Shown one piece after another: positions 16,777 through 24,819 of a stretch of DNA of 48,205 bases. Numbering within the stretch: position 1 is the first letter of the stretch; every line of letters begins with the position of its first letter. The notes beneath the pieces are model-generated. The model was given only the letters and a program-made list of their open reading frames with translations, was not told the DNA's origin and made no database searches. The DNA comes from Candidatus Hydrothermus pacificus (GTDB taxonomy: Bacteria; Hydrothermota; Hydrothermia; Hydrothermales; Hydrothermaceae): positions 107,372 to 155,576 of the forward strand of contig MTOH01000009.1 of NCBI GenBank assembly GCA_002011615.1, read 5' to 3'. Made by a program: the position numbers and the translations under genes.

Positions 16777-19700
16777 TCAGTGTTTACCACTCAGATAAAT
16801 AATCTTTTTTAACCTGTGATATTTTTCATTTCTGTAAATTATAAAATAGGTTCCAGACTTTATGTTTTCAGGATTCCACAGGATTTTATGAATGCCCTTT
16901 TTCTTCATACCCGAATAAATTTCCGCAATTTTTGAACCTGCTGGAGAGTAAAGTGCTATATTTACATTCCCATCCTTTTCAATTCCAAAGGAAATTTCAA
17001 AGGACTTTAAAGATAAAGAAGGGGCTATTCTGAAAAAGTTTCTAAGAGTCAGATTTTTTTCACTGATTTTAAGTCTCTTTATCACAAAGGTGCTATCACT
17101 TTCATCAAATCCAGTGTTATCATCCTGGTCATAGGCAACAATCCTTATAAGACATGTATTTGACTGGGTGTCAGGAACCTGCCATTCAAATAATGAGTCA
17201 TTGCCCATAATTGTTGTGACTTCAGTGTAAGTCTGGCCTGAATCAAGGGAAAGATAGATTTTAAGAGATTCAACCCTTATATTATCATTTGAATACCAGT
17301 TTATTACTGTTGTGTCATTTGCCATAAGTGTGTCTCCTCCGTTGGGATATATAACAGTGACCTCTGGAGGATAGATGTCCTTTATTTTGAAAAATGAGTC
17401 CGATAAATCAGTTGAGAAGTTGTTCCATTCATCCCATGCTGTTATTCTCACAAGACAGCTTTCCGATGAAATTTCAGGAACTGTCCAGACAAAACTGGTT
17501 TCAGATGCCTGAGGTGATGTAAGAAAATTCCATGTATTTCCACCATCATGAGAATATTCAATTATAACAGAATCAAGCTGGACATTATCACTTGCATTCC
17601 ATCTTATTGTTTCCTGCTCGTTCATATAAAATATTTCACCACCATTCGGATAGATAACCGTTACATCTGGTGAAATCAAATCTGACAGGAAATGGGTTGC
17701 ATATATGTCCCAGTTATTTTCCCTGAAACTCTGCCATACAATCCATATATTACCGTCATTATCACAGCCTGCTCTGGGAAATATATCAATTGTTGTATCC
17801 TGTGTAATCTGGAATGAGTCTCTCCATTCACCATCTTTATAATATTTTGCAAAGATATCCCAGTTTCCATCTCTATCACTCTGCCATATACACCACAAAT
17901 GTCCTTCTCTGTCAACCACTAAGAATGGCTTTTCATCCCTTGCCAGATGTCTCACAACCGGTCTTACAGGAGACCATGCAGTGCCATCAAAATGGCTTTC
18001 ATATATATCAGGGTTTCCATTTCTCCATGTTGTCCATGCAATCCATACGGTTCCATCCCCTGTAACCGCGATGTTCGGGTCCTGATCCTGCGCAGGATTC
18101 CCTGTTACTCTTCTTATATTCTCCCAGTGTCCTGAACCAGGATTATATCTTTTCGCATAGATGTTCTTATTGTTTTCATACCTTTCACTTGTCCATGTGC
18201 ACCAGGCAATTCCGCTACTGTCAACCGCAAGGGCTGGCAGGTAATCATTTGCAGAGTCTATGGTGACCGCAAAGGTTGGTTGCCATGAGCCGTTTTCATA
18301 GTATCTACAATATATATCTGCATTTAAATGATACCATCTTTCATAAATACACCACACTCTTCCATCTCCATCTGTAATCATTACAGGAAATACATCATCA
18401 CAGTCTCTTGAACTTATTTCATAAGAAGGAGCCCATCCGTTATCATAGTAGGTTCCAAAAATATTGTAATGTCTTGCAAAAGCTCTTGTCCATGAAATCC
18501 ATATTTTACCTGTGTTGTCTTTTGTAATTGCGGGAAACCAGTCCCAGTAAAGATAGGGGTCTATAACCTGTGCAGATGTCCAGCCTGTTGAATCCCTGTA
18601 TTTTGCATATATTTCTGTTCTGCCGTTGGATTGGGACCTCCCTGAAACCCATGAAACCCATATTGTGTTTCCGTCAACAATCGTTGATGGATAACCGTCT
18701 GTTTCAGAATCAGAGGTTACTCTTTCTATCTCATAATCCAGAGAAGGAGAAAACAGGTCTTCTTTGGGATGGTTAAAATATTTTTTATGAACGGATTTAT
18801 AGGAGGATTGTCTGGGTTTTAAAGTTGGGTCTCCGCATATTACCATTCCATAAAACCAGTCCACATCGTTTATACCGTGCTGTGCAAACCATGATTTAAA
18901 AGCATCACCGATTGATATACCATTTGCAAGTGGACCATAAAAGTCATCAAAATATAACATACTTCCAACCTTTGTGCTTCCTATTGCAAGAAGCCCGTAA
19001 TCATAGTTAAACAACAGGCAACCTGCGATATAGTTATGTTCAACAAATCTTACCGCACTGCAGGCAAAGAAATTGATAAAAAGAAAATGGGGGCATATAA
19101 CCCAGTCTTCAAAGTTGAATACTGTTCCTGCATAACCTGATGTATTTTTAAAGGTCTGACCCCATGGTGATGAATGAGAGCACACCTGAACCCATTCGTA
19201 GTCCTGATAGAGCCTTACCCTGTAATCTGCAGCAGTTGTCGTATTGTGGTTTCTTATCACATCAACGGTATCGTAGAGATAGCCCAGGTCACAATCGTCA
19301 AAGCCGTACCAGTCATCATCAACATAGGCTAATGCTTTTTGCGGGACTGAAAAACCACCTGTTCTGTATTTGTGGATTTTTGAGAAATACCTGTTAACCA
19401 TTGTGGCTTCTTCTCCAAGTGTCATTTTGCTTGCATCTATTCTGCCAACCCATATTTCAGGTTCTTTGTTTCCTGTGTGGTCATCGAACTTGGAATCGTT
19501 ATCCGAGTCAATCCAGTTACCGTTTAAATCCATAAAAAATAACTCGCAGGGGAATTCTTCATCTCCCTGACCACTTGAGTATTCATACCATGCAATTGGT
19601 GTCTCACCTATGAAAACTGCTCCTACAAGTCCTGAATCAAGTAGTGATACAAGGTGATTTCTTAAAGAGAATATATCATCTCCTGAAAGGGTATCAACTC

Positions 19701-19989
19701 TTATTTCATAACCTTCCTGCTCAAGGTCAGAGATGTAAATGTTTAATGAATCAAGTATTCCGGCGTAGATTCTGGAATTTACTATTATGTTTATAAGTTG
19801 CTGTCTTTTACTTACTTTTGTCCCATAGACTTTACTTATTTTAAATCCTCTTTTTGTTGTGCATTTTGCTTTCCATTCTTCATAGGTGGTCAATTTTCTA
19901 CCCTTTGGGTCGTAAAATCTTGGGATTTCATAGGAAAAAAGAGAACCTGTAAATATAAAAAGGGTAAAAAATTTAATAAACACTTTCAT
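16777..19989 (-). CDS. secreted gingipain-like C25 cysteine protease with T9SS-like tail
   Basis: Exported protein of 1070 aa. A signal peptide (1-19, FFTLFIFTGSLFS) precedes a C25-type protease domain (about 50-420). The His-Cys dyad is recognisable as H272 (VCSHSSPWG) and C310 (FINFFACSAVRF), spaced much as in gingipains. About six beta-propeller-like repeats follow (430-790) with recurring W..DIYA/DIFAKYY blades. Two Ig-like domains start with VTVIYPNGGE/GGD (near 795 and 890). The last 80 residues resemble a T9SS type A sorting domain (VNIALYSPAGSKIAEI, GIHKILWNPENIKSGTYFI). GGGGGTG lies just before the ATG. It sits downstream of tRNA-Arg and probably supplies peptides to the amino-acid catabolic genes; that link is inference. 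Confidence 0.85.
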   Translation of the reverse strand: MKVFIKFFTLFIFTGSLFSYEIPRFYDPKGRKLTTYEEWKAKCTTKRGFKISKVYGTKVSKRQQLINIIVNSRIYAGILDSLNIYISDLEQEGYEIRVDTLSGDDIFSLRNHLVSLLDSGLVGAVFIGETPIAWYEYSSGQGDEEFPCELFFMDLNGNWIDSDNDSKFDDHTGNKEPEIWVGRIDASKMTLGEEATMVNRYFSKIHKYRTGGFSVPQKALAYVDDDWYGFDDCDLGYLYDTVDVIRNHNTTTAADYRVRLYQDYEWVQVCSHSSPWGQTFKNTSGYAGTVFNFEDWVICPHFLFINFFACSAVRFVEHNYIAGCLLFNYDYGLLAIGSTKVGSMLYFDDFYGPLANGISIGDAFKSWFAQHGINDVDWFYGMVICGDPTLKPRQSSYKSVHKKYFNHPKEDLFSPSLDYEIERVTSDSETDGYPSTIVDGNTIWVSWVSGRSQSNGRTEIYAKYRDSTGWTSAQVIDPYLYWDWFPAITKDNTGKIWISWTRAFARHYNIFGTYYDNGWAPSYEISSRDCDDVFPVMITDGDGRVWCIYERWYHLNADIYCRYYENGSWQPTFAVTIDSANDYLPALAVDSSGIAWCTWTSERYENNKNIYAKRYNPGSGHWENIRRVTGNPAQDQDPNIAVTGDGTVWIAWTTWRNGNPDIYESHFDGTAWSPVRPVVRHLARDEKPFLVVDREGHLWCIWQSDRDGNWDIFAKYYKDGEWRDSFQITQDTTIDIFPRAGCDNDGNIWIVWQSFRENNWDIYATHFLSDLISPDVTVIYPNGGEIFYMNEQETIRWNASDNVQLDSVIIEYSHDGGNTWNFLTSPQASETSFVWTVPEISSESCLVRITAWDEWNNFSTDLSDSFFKIKDIYPPEVTVIYPNGGDTLMANDTTVINWYSNDNIRVESLKIYLSLDSGQTYTEVTTIMGNDSLFEWQVPDTQSNTCLIRIVAYDQDDNTGFDESDSTFVIKRLKISEKNLTLRNFFRIAPSLSLKSFEISFGIEKDGNVNIALYSPAGSKIAEIYSGMKKKGIHKILWNPENIKSGTYFIIYRNEKYHRLKKIIYLSGKH

Positions 19990-20045
19990 GTCACCCCCTT
20001 TTGATTAAATTGTAATGATAAAGCAGAACATCTATTTTTTCCAAA

Positions 20046-20118
20046 CGCGCCCGGCAGGACTTGAACCCGCATCCTCGCCTCCGGAGGGCGACGCTCTATC
20101 CTGTTGAGCTACAGGCGC
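20046..20118 (-). tRNA. tRNA-Arg (CCG)
   Basis: 73 nt on the minus strand. The acceptor stem GCGCCTG pairs with CGGGCGC (one T-G pair), with discriminator G. The anticodon stem TCGCC/GGCGA encloses loop CTCCGGA, giving anticodon CCG. The T loop is TTCAAGT. CCA is not encoded. It sits between the phosphodiesterase and the C25 protease genes, probably in the same transcript. Confidence 0.95.
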
Positions 20119-20120
20119 TT

Positions 20121-20609
20121 CTAAGTTATGTTAATTATTTTTGCTTTTATTTCTTCTTTTATTTCAAGAACTGCAAAAGTTCTTTTTAAAGAAAATATCC
20201 TGTCGGTTGGACTTCCTGGATTTAGAAAAAGTATCCCATTGTAATTTTTTATAACTGCCCTGTGGGTGTGTCCAAAGATTATTAAATCAATACTTTCTTT
20301 CTCAAACCTCTTTATGATTTTTTTTTCAATTCCCACAGGCGGACCAAAGCCGTGGATCATGCCTATCTTTTTACTTTCAATTTCCAGAATTCTTTTTTCT
20401 GGTAAATATTCCCATATTTCTTTTTCGTCCATGTTTCCTGCTACTCCATAGAACTCATTCAAATTCTCCAGAAATTTAACAGTTTCAATAGTTGTAAAGT
20501 CACCCGCATGGATTATTGCATCAGACTTTTCAATTTCTTTTAAAAGAGAAGAGGGTAAATTTTTTGACCGTCCTGGAATATGAGTATCAGATATAACGGT
20601 TATCTTCAA
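20121..20609 (-). CDS. YfcE/MJ0936-type metallophosphoesterase
   Basis: Small calcineurin-fold phosphodiesterase of 162 aa. Metal ligands appear in the usual order: D8 and H10 (ISDTHIPG), D37 (HAGDF), N59 (GNMD), H85 (IHGFG) and GHTHR near 113-117, followed by NPGSPTDR. YfcE-type enzymes hydrolyse phosphodiesters in vitro; the natural substrate is unknown. Translation starts at TTG 20609, because no in-frame ATG precedes the metal motif; the start lies 6 bases after the stop of the 29-aa ribosomal protein gene. A paralogue is encoded at 33221-33706. Confidence 0.88.
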   Translation of the reverse strand: MKITVISDTHIPGRSKNLPSSLLKEIEKSDAIIHAGDFTTIETVKFLENLNEFYGVAGNMDEKEIWEYLPEKRILEIESKKIGMIHGFGPPVGIEKKIIKRFEKESIDLIIFGHTHRAVIKNYNGILFLNPGSPTDRIFSLKRTFAVLEIKEEIKAKIINIT

Positions 20610-20615
20610 TGAAGT

Positions 20616-20705
20616 TTACTTCTTTTTATGCCTTTCCCTTTTTCTTCTTTTTTTTAACTTATGTTTTTTGATCTTCTTTCTTTTCCTTTTTTTGCCACAG
20701 GGCAT
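20616..20705 (-). CDS. AURKAIP1/COX24-domain (mS38/bS22-like) small ribosomal protein
   Basis: Tiny basic protein of 29 aa: it begins MPCGKKRKRKK and ends RERHKKK, with 20 lysine or arginine residues. This is the pattern of the AURKAIP1/COX24 family, related to mitochondrial mS38 and actinobacterial bS22, which binds 16S rRNA in the small subunit; Bacteroidota homologues start MPxGKKRKR. The start is set by GGGGGTG 6 bases upstream. It lies 13 bases after the HU stop and 6 bases before the phosphodiesterase start, so it is part of that operon. Confidence 0.85.
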   Translation of the reverse strand: MPCGKKRKRKKIKKHKLKKRRKRERHKKK

Positions 20706-20718
20706 ACTTTTCACCCCC

Positions 20719-20988
20719 TTATTTAATCACTCTTATCTGTTTGGAAGGTTCGAAAACCACCACATCTCTTTCAGGTATCCTCACTTCTTCCTTTGTTCTG
20801 GGATTTCTACCCACCCTTGCTTTCCTTGTTTTTACTTTGAAAATGCCGAATCCCTTGAGGCTTATTTTTTCTTTCCTTAAGAGACTCTCTTTCATGATGT
20901 CAATCATTGATTCTATGATCAGGGCAACATCCCTTTTAGGAAAACCTGTTTTACCATGTATTATTTCAATCAATTTTGCCTTTGTCAT
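20719..20988 (-). CDS. HU/IHF-family DNA-binding protein
   Basis: Nucleoid protein of 89 aa, the usual length. It opens MTKAKLIEIIHGKTGFPK, has the dimer core SLKGFGIFKVKTRKARVGRNP near 42-62, and the beta-arm TKEEVRIPERDVVVFEPSKQIR, where the DNA-intercalating turn lies. GGGGG before ATG serves as ribosome site. A consensus promoter lies 36 bases upstream. It leads an operon with the 29-aa ribosomal protein, the phosphodiesterase and probably tRNA-Arg. HU versus IHF cannot be decided from one subunit. Confidence 0.95.
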   Translation of the reverse strand: MTKAKLIEIIHGKTGFPKRDVALIIESMIDIMKESLLRKEKISLKGFGIFKVKTRKARVGRNPRTKEEVRIPERDVVVFEPSKQIRVIK

Positions 20989-21024
20989 TTTATACCCCCT
21001 TTATTATTTACATATTAAATTTAA

Positions 21025-21053
21025 ATTATACGCAAAAACCATCTCTTTGTCAA
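21025..21053 (-). promoter_or_regulatory. consensus promoter of the HU operon
   Basis: On the minus strand, TTGACA (21048-21053), a 17-base spacer, and TATAAT (21025-21030). It ends 36 nt before the HU start codon, which has a Shine-Dalgarno sequence. Confidence 0.9.
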
Positions 21054-21057
21054 TCAG

Positions 21058-21585
21058 TTACTCTTCTCTTTTAACTTCTTCCCATATGTCTTCTAAGTAC
21101 CACATGCTATCTGCTTCCAGCTCCAGATTCTCGGAAACCCCTTTTCTAAAAGCCACAATTTCAACTCTTTTGCCCAGATACTTGATTTCTCTCACAACCT
21201 CAACAAGGTCTTCATCTCCTGATACAAGAATTGCGACATCATAGGCGTTTCTTGCAGCAAGCATAAGCATATCTGTTGCTATCCTTACATCAACTCCCTT
21301 TTGAATGGGTTTGTCTCCCCTGAATTTCAGTGTTGAAAGTCTGGGGGTAATTCCTCTTCCTATGAAATTCTTTATAAAGGAAATCTTTTTCTCTCTTTTA
21401 TCCATATACTCGGCTGATTTCCTTGCATCTTCCTGGGAATAAATTCCATCGTAATAATAGCTTCTTATGATTTTTCTGTCTTTTTGAACAATCGGGATAA
21501 GTTTGAAAAGGTCATACTTAACATTTCTCTCACTACATGCTGCAAGCATGTACGCGCCATCTATAAATACAATAACTCTTTCCAT
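21058..21585 (-). CDS. NYN-domain (LabA/DUF88-like) predicted RNase
   Basis: Protein of 175 aa with the PIN-like NYN fold, expected to be a metal-dependent ribonuclease. Acidic residues are in place: FIDGAYM near 7, VDVRIATDMLMLA near 97, VSGDEDLVEVVREI near 117. The start is ATG 21585: an upstream in-frame ATG at 21600 lies on the GGAGGTGAG Shine-Dalgarno sequence and would be a poor start. It is divergent from the DUF4175 gene, with a possible promoter at 21619-21647 (minus). Its stop lies 4 bases from the HU -35 box. Confidence 0.85.
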   Translation of the reverse strand: MERVIVFIDGAYMLAACSERNVKYDLFKLIPIVQKDRKIIRSYYYDGIYSQEDARKSAEYMDKREKKISFIKNFIGRGITPRLSTLKFRGDKPIQKGVDVRIATDMLMLAARNAYDVAILVSGDEDLVEVVREIKYLGKRVEIVAFRKGVSENLELEADSMWYLEDIWEEVKREE

Positions 21586-21618
21586 CTTTCTCACCTCCAT
21601 AAAATATTTGAGAGGTAA

Positions 21619-21647
21619 ATTATATAGTTTCTCAAATACAAAACCAA
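21619..21647 (-). promoter_or_regulatory. candidate promoter of the NYN gene
   Basis: Minus-strand TTGGTT (21642-21647), a 17-base spacer and TATAAT (21619-21624), 33 nt before the start codon. The -10 box is perfect and the -35 box weak. Confidence 0.4.
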
Positions 21648-21654
21648 AAGAAAC

Positions 21655-21684
21655 TTGACATCAAAGCAAAGAATATAGTATTTT
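21655..21684 (+). promoter_or_regulatory. promoter of the DUF4175 gene
   Basis: TTGACA at 21655-21660, an 18-base spacer and TATTTT at 21679-21684. The ATG at 21694 is 9 nt after the -10 box and has no Shine-Dalgarno sequence, so the transcript is probably leaderless. Confidence 0.55.
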
Positions 21685-21693
21685 TTATTTCTT

Positions 21694-24600
21694 ATGGGTA
21701 AAGTAAAAGCATTTAGAAGATACTTTTTATCTTTGAAATTTATTGAAAGTTTAATTGTCTCATGTTCACTTCTTATTGTATTTATAATACTCTGTGTGTT
21801 TACAAATATACCCGGTTATTTTGCTTTGTTTGGCTTTTTAATTCCCTTAATTTTCTTTATAAGAACACTGATAAATTCCGGTGATTTTAAAATTGCAAGG
21901 TATATAGAAAAAAATATTCCTGAACTCGATGAAAAAATAATAACATACCTGCAATTCAGAGCCTCAAAGAATGTGAGAGAAAAACAGATTGCTCACAGAC
22001 TGGAAAAAACTTTTGAAAAATATAATTTCAAGAAAACATACCCTCTGTCTATGGTCGTCAGAAAATTTAGAATTCTTGTTTACTCATTAACCTATTTCTT
22101 CCTCTTTATGTCACTGTTTCCAGGCAGATTTGCTGAATATCATGTAGGGGTTGGTTCTCCGCCTCTTTATTTAAAGACCGAGCCTCATGAAGGTGTTTTC
22201 TTTGTACCGGGAACAATTCATATAAAAACAATCCCTTATGGGCAGAAGGTGGAAAAAGTGTTTATTGAATATCAGATTGGACAGAACAAAAACAGAGACT
22301 TAATGAAGAAATTAGATGGTTTTTTTACATATTCAGTGAATGCTTTTAAGCCAGCAATTCTCACATATAATGTAAGAGCAAAGGGATTCAGGGGTAAAGA
22401 GCACAGAATTGTTTTAAAAGAAAAGCCTTTTTTAAAGCTGTGGACAGTTTATGTTCAGATGCCTGATGGTAAAAAGGATACACTGTATCTGACCGATAGA
22501 GTGAATTTTGTTGAAGGTGCCTCTGTGAAAATTGGATTTGAATTTGGTGGAGATTTTGATTCAGGCTATGTTTTCATGAATAATAGTCTGATAAAAAAAT
22601 TTTATGACAGGAACACCGAGCTTGATTTCAAGGATAAATCAGGAATTATAAAGTTTGTATATTTTACAGAAAATATAAAAATAGAAGATTTACAAAAAAT
22701 AGAATTAATAAAGGGAAGGGATTTACCACCCTTTATATATGTGGTGTTCCCACCTTTTGACCAGGAAATAAACGAGGATATGAAGGTTCCTTTTGTTCTA
22801 TATGTAATGGATGACCTCTCCCTTAAATATATTGACCTGAACTACAGATTTAAAACAAAAGATTTAAAAAGAATAAAAAACTATAAAGCGCAGAGAGAGG
22901 ATACAGTATTTTACAACCTTGACCTTTCCCACCTGCCTCTTTTGCCCGGCGACACAGTGGAGGTATGGTTTGAAGTTGCAGACAGGGGTTTAAAAGGGAA
23001 GAGTCAGGTTTCAAAATCCAGAACATACAGGTTCTGGGTTCCAACTTATACAGAGATTTATCAGGAGACATCCGGAGAGATGGAAGAACAGATTTCTTTT
23101 TTAAAAGGTGAAGGCAGAGAGGTGGGAGAATTTTTAAAAGATTTGAAATCTTTTCAGGAAAAAATAAGCCAGTTAAAGGAGAAAAAAGAGTTTGAAGATA
23201 TAAGAGAAATGGTGCAAAATCTTGAAAGGAATCTGGAGCAGATGAGCCAGAGATTTGAAGAATATTCTAAAAAAGTTCAAAACCTCTTGAAGAGACAGCC
23301 TCTTGACGCAGAGCTTCAGGAAAAACTTTTTAAACTCAGAGAACTTTTCAAAGAGATAATGACACCTGAGTTCGAGAAGATTTTTGAAGACCTGAAAAAA
23401 GCTTTAAAATCAATGAATCCTGAAAAGCTGAAGGAGGCTTATAAAAACTTGATGCTGAATCAGGAACTCCTTAAAGAGCAAATTGAAAGGACTCTGGAGT
23501 TGCTTGAAAAGGTGAAGCAGGAGGTAAAACTCAAGGAGTTTATTCAAAGGATGAAAGAGATGGAAGAGAAAATGGAAGGTATGGAGAAAAACCTTCAGGA
23601 CTTATCCATAAAAGATTTTGAAGATTTAAAGGGTGAAATGCAAAGACTTTCAGAAGAGATGAAAGACCTTTCAAAAAGCTTTAAAGGAGAGGAAAAAAGA
23701 GTAGGGGAACAGTTAAAAGAAGGCGAAGAAAAGCTTGAACACTCTCTATCAGAGATGAACCTTTCAATGAATATGCAGTTACAGAACAAGATGAGCGAAT
23801 GTAGAGGTAAAATGAGTTCCTCAAAAAAATCTCTACAGCAGGCAAGACAGAAAACAGAGGAAGCCCTTGAAAATTTACTTTCAATGAGAAATAAGTTAAG
23901 AGCTGAGGAGCTGGAAAATATGTTTTTTTCTGCCATTTTTCTTTCAGAAAAACAATCAGAGATAAGTGAACAGATTAAAAAGAAGGAAGAAGACATAGTT
24001 GGAGTTGAAAAAGAGATTATAAACAACAGGGAATCATTGAGAAGGTTCAAAGAAGATATTCTCAAAGTTGCCAGAAAAAATCTTACTTTCCCGAGAAGTA
24101 TTCTAAATTATGCATTTTCCGCTTATTTTAAAGGTGAAGAACTTTATGAAAAATCCAGAATTCTTGAATTTGATAAAATGGAGAAATTGTCAGAAGAGAT
24201 AAAGGATTATTTAACTCTTCTTGCCCTTGAAATATTGAGGTTAAAAGGGGAGGGACAGGGAGGAGGTGCTTCGCAGGCATTAATGCAGGCTCTGAAAAAA
24301 CTTTCCAGACTTGCAAGAGAACAATCCCATATAAATGCTTTAACTCAAAGCCTCTTACCTCTTGGTACAGGCGAAGCACCTTCAGAAGAATTTCTTAAAT
24401 CAGTTCAGAGAATAGCGGGAATGCAAAAATCTCTTGCAGAAAAATTAAAGGAGATACTCGAGACAATTAAAGAGGCAGGTGGAACAGAGGGGCTTGAGAA
24501 CCAGATTGAAAAGGCACTGGAGGAGATGCAAAAAGTGGCAGAAGAGATTGAAAAAGGAGAAATTAAAAGAGAGGTCCTTGAAAGGCAGGAGAGGATTTTA

Positions 24601-24819
24601 TCAAGGATGCTTGAAGCCCAGAGGTCCATATACAAAAGGGAATTTACAAAGAAAAGATATGCAGAAGAACCAAAACCCTACCAGCCTTTGCCATCTCCTC
24701 AAAAAGTAATAGAGGAAGACGAGATAATAAGAAGAAGTATAATAAAGGTTTTAAACTCAAATATGTCTTATGAAGACAAAAAAACCTTTATAGACTATCT
24801 AAATTCCCTTCTGAAATGA
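21694..24819 (+). CDS. DUF4175-like membrane protein with long coiled coil
   Basis: Large protein of 1041 aa. Two hydrophobic helices (about 17-57) and a third near 125-145 anchor it. The region about 155-450 is strand-rich and Ig-like (YLKTEPHEGVFFVPG, IKTIPYGQKVEKVFIEY), as in DUF4175 proteins of Bacteroidota and related phyla. From about 460 to 830 it is almost continuous coiled coil rich in Glu, Lys, Met and Leu (KEMEEKMEGMEKNLQDLS). The tail (about 860-1040) is helical with a Gly-rich insert (GEGQGGGAS). It resembles envelope scaffolds encoded near BatA/MoxR genes, though none are present here. The next gene overlaps its stop (ATGA). Function unknown. Confidence 0.7.
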   Translation: MGKVKAFRRYFLSLKFIESLIVSCSLLIVFIILCVFTNIPGYFALFGFLIPLIFFIRTLINSGDFKIARYIEKNIPELDEKIITYLQFRASKNVREKQIAHRLEKTFEKYNFKKTYPLSMVVRKFRILVYSLTYFFLFMSLFPGRFAEYHVGVGSPPLYLKTEPHEGVFFVPGTIHIKTIPYGQKVEKVFIEYQIGQNKNRDLMKKLDGFFTYSVNAFKPAILTYNVRAKGFRGKEHRIVLKEKPFLKLWTVYVQMPDGKKDTLYLTDRVNFVEGASVKIGFEFGGDFDSGYVFMNNSLIKKFYDRNTELDFKDKSGIIKFVYFTENIKIEDLQKIELIKGRDLPPFIYVVFPPFDQEINEDMKVPFVLYVMDDLSLKYIDLNYRFKTKDLKRIKNYKAQREDTVFYNLDLSHLPLLPGDTVEVWFEVADRGLKGKSQVSKSRTYRFWVPTYTEIYQETSGEMEEQISFLKGEGREVGEFLKDLKSFQEKISQLKEKKEFEDIREMVQNLERNLEQMSQRFEEYSKKVQNLLKRQPLDAELQEKLFKLRELFKEIMTPEFEKIFEDLKKALKSMNPEKLKEAYKNLMLNQELLKEQIERTLELLEKVKQEVKLKEFIQRMKEMEEKMEGMEKNLQDLSIKDFEDLKGEMQRLSEEMKDLSKSFKGEEKRVGEQLKEGEEKLEHSLSEMNLSMNMQLQNKMSECRGKMSSSKKSLQQARQKTEEALENLLSMRNKLRAEELENMFFSAIFLSEKQSEISEQIKKKEEDIVGVEKEIINNRESLRRFKEDILKVARKNLTFPRSILNYAFSAYFKGEELYEKSRILEFDKMEKLSEEIKDYLTLLALEILRLKGEGQGGGASQALMQALKKLSRLAREQSHINALTQSLLPLGTGEAPSEEFLKSVQRIAGMQKSLAEKLKEILETIKEAGGTEGLENQIEKALEEMQKVAEEIEKGEIKREVLERQERILSRMLEAQRSIYKREFTKKRYAEEPKPYQPLPSPQKVIEEDEIIRRSIIKVLNSNMSYEDKKTFIDYLNSLLK

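Noticed and set aside
20719-20988. IHF rather than HU
   Set aside because: A single subunit sequence does not separate the two, and no partner gene is visible.
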